From Delphinapterus leucas (lineage: Eukaryota > Chordata > Mammalia > Artiodactyla > Monodontidae), in NCBI RefSeq assembly GCF_002288925.2, contig NW_022098049.1, positions 1,654,808 through 1,718,807 of the forward strand: a stretch of DNA of 64,000 bases, written 5' to 3'. Below are positions 62,286 to 64,000 of this stretch, piece by piece (the first letter of the stretch is position 1; the number at the start of each line of letters is the position of its first letter). A program made the position numbers and the translations under genes. Below the pieces are notes generated by a model. The model ran no database searches. It saw only the letters and a list, made by a program, of their open reading frames with translations, and was not told where the DNA came from.

Positions 62286-64000
62286 AAGGAGGCAAGCCAG
62301 CAAGGAGCACTGGAGAGTGCCTGCTCTCACCGTGCTGTCTGATCCTGGCAGCCGGCTCTCTGCCAGGCTGCCCTGGCCAAGATGGCAGCATGTGCTAAGC
62401 CAGAGGAACAGAAGGGCACTCAAGGCACTTTGGTCCCACCAGCCAGGTCGCCGTAACCACCAATGGTAAAGTGGAGAGAGAATGAGGCAGAGTGGGCAGC
62501 AGCTGGAGCAGATGGCATTTGTCTACGACTGACAGGCACAAGGGCCCCACTGGTTATTTCTCAGCCACGCCTGCGGGCCCCGGTTCAGCCCTGGCCCACT
62601 TTCAAGCTCATTACATGCTGCTGCAGAGCGAAGTGCCCACCCTGTCTCTGGTTCACCTGCCCTTCCAGGCCCATCACTTGGCATTTTACCGCTTCCAAGA
62701 TCCACCACTTATCAAAACCCCAGCTAATTAAAACTTGCAACCAATTTCCTTTCTTGCAGTGGCAGACCTCTACTCCCTAATACAGGTCAATTCAGATACT
62801 TCAGGCAGCTCCTGGAGAAGTGTTTTTCTCCCTATTGTGTTGTTACCCAAGGTTTTTCATCTCTCTTGGATTTTTCTGATGTTCAGAGTCTGCAATTCAG
62901 TTATTCCCAGGGAAGCTGCTTTGGGGAGGCATATCTCTGTCCTTATGATGATTCCTGCAGCACGTATTTTAATGTTATTCCCAAAGGGGAGCATCTTGCT
63001 TTCTTCTTTGCTTTCCCTAAACCTAACTCTAGGCTGGGTCTGTCATAACCGGTTCCTTGCAGCCATGACTGCGCATCTTCTGGGCACCCTCTCCCCCTAC
63101 TTCCTGCTGACTCTCCGGGATGCTGCTTCTTCACCTTTCTTGGAACAGCTGTTGGCATCTCAGAACCCTGGAGGGCTGGAGCTCACCCTGTCAAATCCCC
63201 AGGTAGTGAAATGACACCTGTTAGGAATGGCGGAGCATTCAGGTCTTCCAACTTCCCTTCAGAGGCTCTCTCCACGTGGATGCCTTCCCAGAGTTGCAGC
63301 GGATAACCAAGAGCCCAGCATCCTGAACACAGTTGAGTCACGCTGTGAGGGAGTGTGCCCCCAAACTCAGCCTTCTTCCCACTTCACCTTGCCTCCCGTG
63401 GCCTCTCCCAGCATCACGGCAATTCACAGCTGGAAAGGACAACGTGTTCTCTTCAGCCTCGTAGGTTTCCCCAAGTCCTCCTTCTAGATTGCTCATGGAA
63501 AATAGAAGATGACTTTGCGAGAAATTTGTCACAAGTCCTGTACTGATCCTGTGGCGATTTCATTTGGAAAATCATCCGTCTCTTTCTGCTTTTGCTTCCT
63601 TGGCTTTGTGCTCTGAGAAGACATTCCCTCTTCCAGTTATGGGTGGTTAACAAGACCCCGTGCAAGCCTTGGGTTCTAGCAGGGTTGCAGAATTTCTCAG
63701 GAGAGCAAATAAAAGCAGAAAAGGCTCCATTCGTGTGCCACCTAAAGCAGACTCATTCTTTTCTCAGTTCTGACGGAGCCTCATTTTGTGATGGCCTTGG
63801 GAAAGGGTTCGTTTGTGATAGCAGGTCCTTCTCCCCACTGTACAGTGGCCTGAGGGCCGACGAAAGTGATAAATACTGTGTCCGGCAAGGAAAGGAGGTG
63901 ATGGATTTTTAAGTCTCCAGCTCTCCTAAATGCAGCTTTCAAGCCGGGGGCTTTGGTGGTTTACCTGCCTCTCCTCCTCTACCTCCTGCAGCCCATGGGA
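62286..64000. other. Repeat-poor right end of the window
   Basis: No transposon is recognised over about 1.7 kb, the longest such run in the window. It holds a 159-codon plus-strand frame (62735-63214) with a good acceptor-like sequence upstream (ending 62759), and acceptor-like sequence at the edge (ending 63991). No protein family is recognised. Confidence 0.4.
63961..63991 (+). other. Splice-acceptor-like sequence at window edge
   Basis: A pyrimidine-rich tract, 'ctgcctctcctcctctacct', ends in 'cctgcag' at 63991 and is followed by CCCATGGGA. It fits the (Y)n-N-CAG consensus well. The possible exon would lie outside the window. Confidence 0.3.

Overview
This window is vertebrate nuclear DNA, and the repeats point to a cetacean (whale or dolphin). 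It holds ten copies of the tRNA-derived cetacean/hippo/ruminant (CHR) SINE family, several in the CpG-rich form typical of whales and dolphins. L1 tails have cetartiodactyl-type 3' ends, and ancient mammalian repeats (MIR, L2, MER5, MER20, MLT1-type LTRs) are abundant. I saw no ruminant BovB LINE. The species and locus cannot be named from the sequence alone.

I found no protein-coding gene, no exon I would defend, and no RNA gene. Open frames of 100-220 codons occur, but they lie in GC-rich or repeat sequence, do not match any protein I recognise, and overlap each other on both strands. The window reads as intergenic or intronic DNA. The only true coding relics are decayed L1 pieces: an ORF2 C-terminus (about 35140-36275) and an ORF1 C-terminal relic (about 55960-56602).

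Layout. 1-8 kb: MIR and MER5 fragments, the first CHR copies, an antisense L1 tail, and an LTR inserted in a MIR. 8.27-8.94 kb: a CCATCA-type satellite containing a 400-base assembly gap. 9-20 kb: L2 and MIR remnants and an LTR with clear 5-bp target duplications (12397-12792). 20-35 kb: four CHR copies (one beginning at 19884), MIRs and longer stretches of unique sequence. 35-44 kb: the most active region, with several L1 insertions, three of them with perfect 13-16 bp target-site duplications, a CHR at the edge of a MER20, and a motif-rich unique block near 39.6 kb. 44-54 kb: L1 tails, MIRs, a second MER20 and two MIRs in tandem. 54.6-56.9 kb: an old L1/HAL1-like element carrying a young CHR insertion. 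57-64 kb: LINE remnants, a CA microsatellite, a G-rich block, a CHR, and mostly unique DNA, ending in a splice-acceptor-like sequence at the right edge.

Nothing here looks like a new biological system. The observations most worth checking are the motif-rich unique block at 39.6 kb, the strand bias of LTRs and L1s, the possible exon boundaries near 62.76 and 63.99 kb, the inverted CHR pairs, and the ORF1-only LINE. Repeat family names are from memory of consensus features. Boundaries are good to a few bases where a target duplication is quoted, otherwise to about 10-30 bases.
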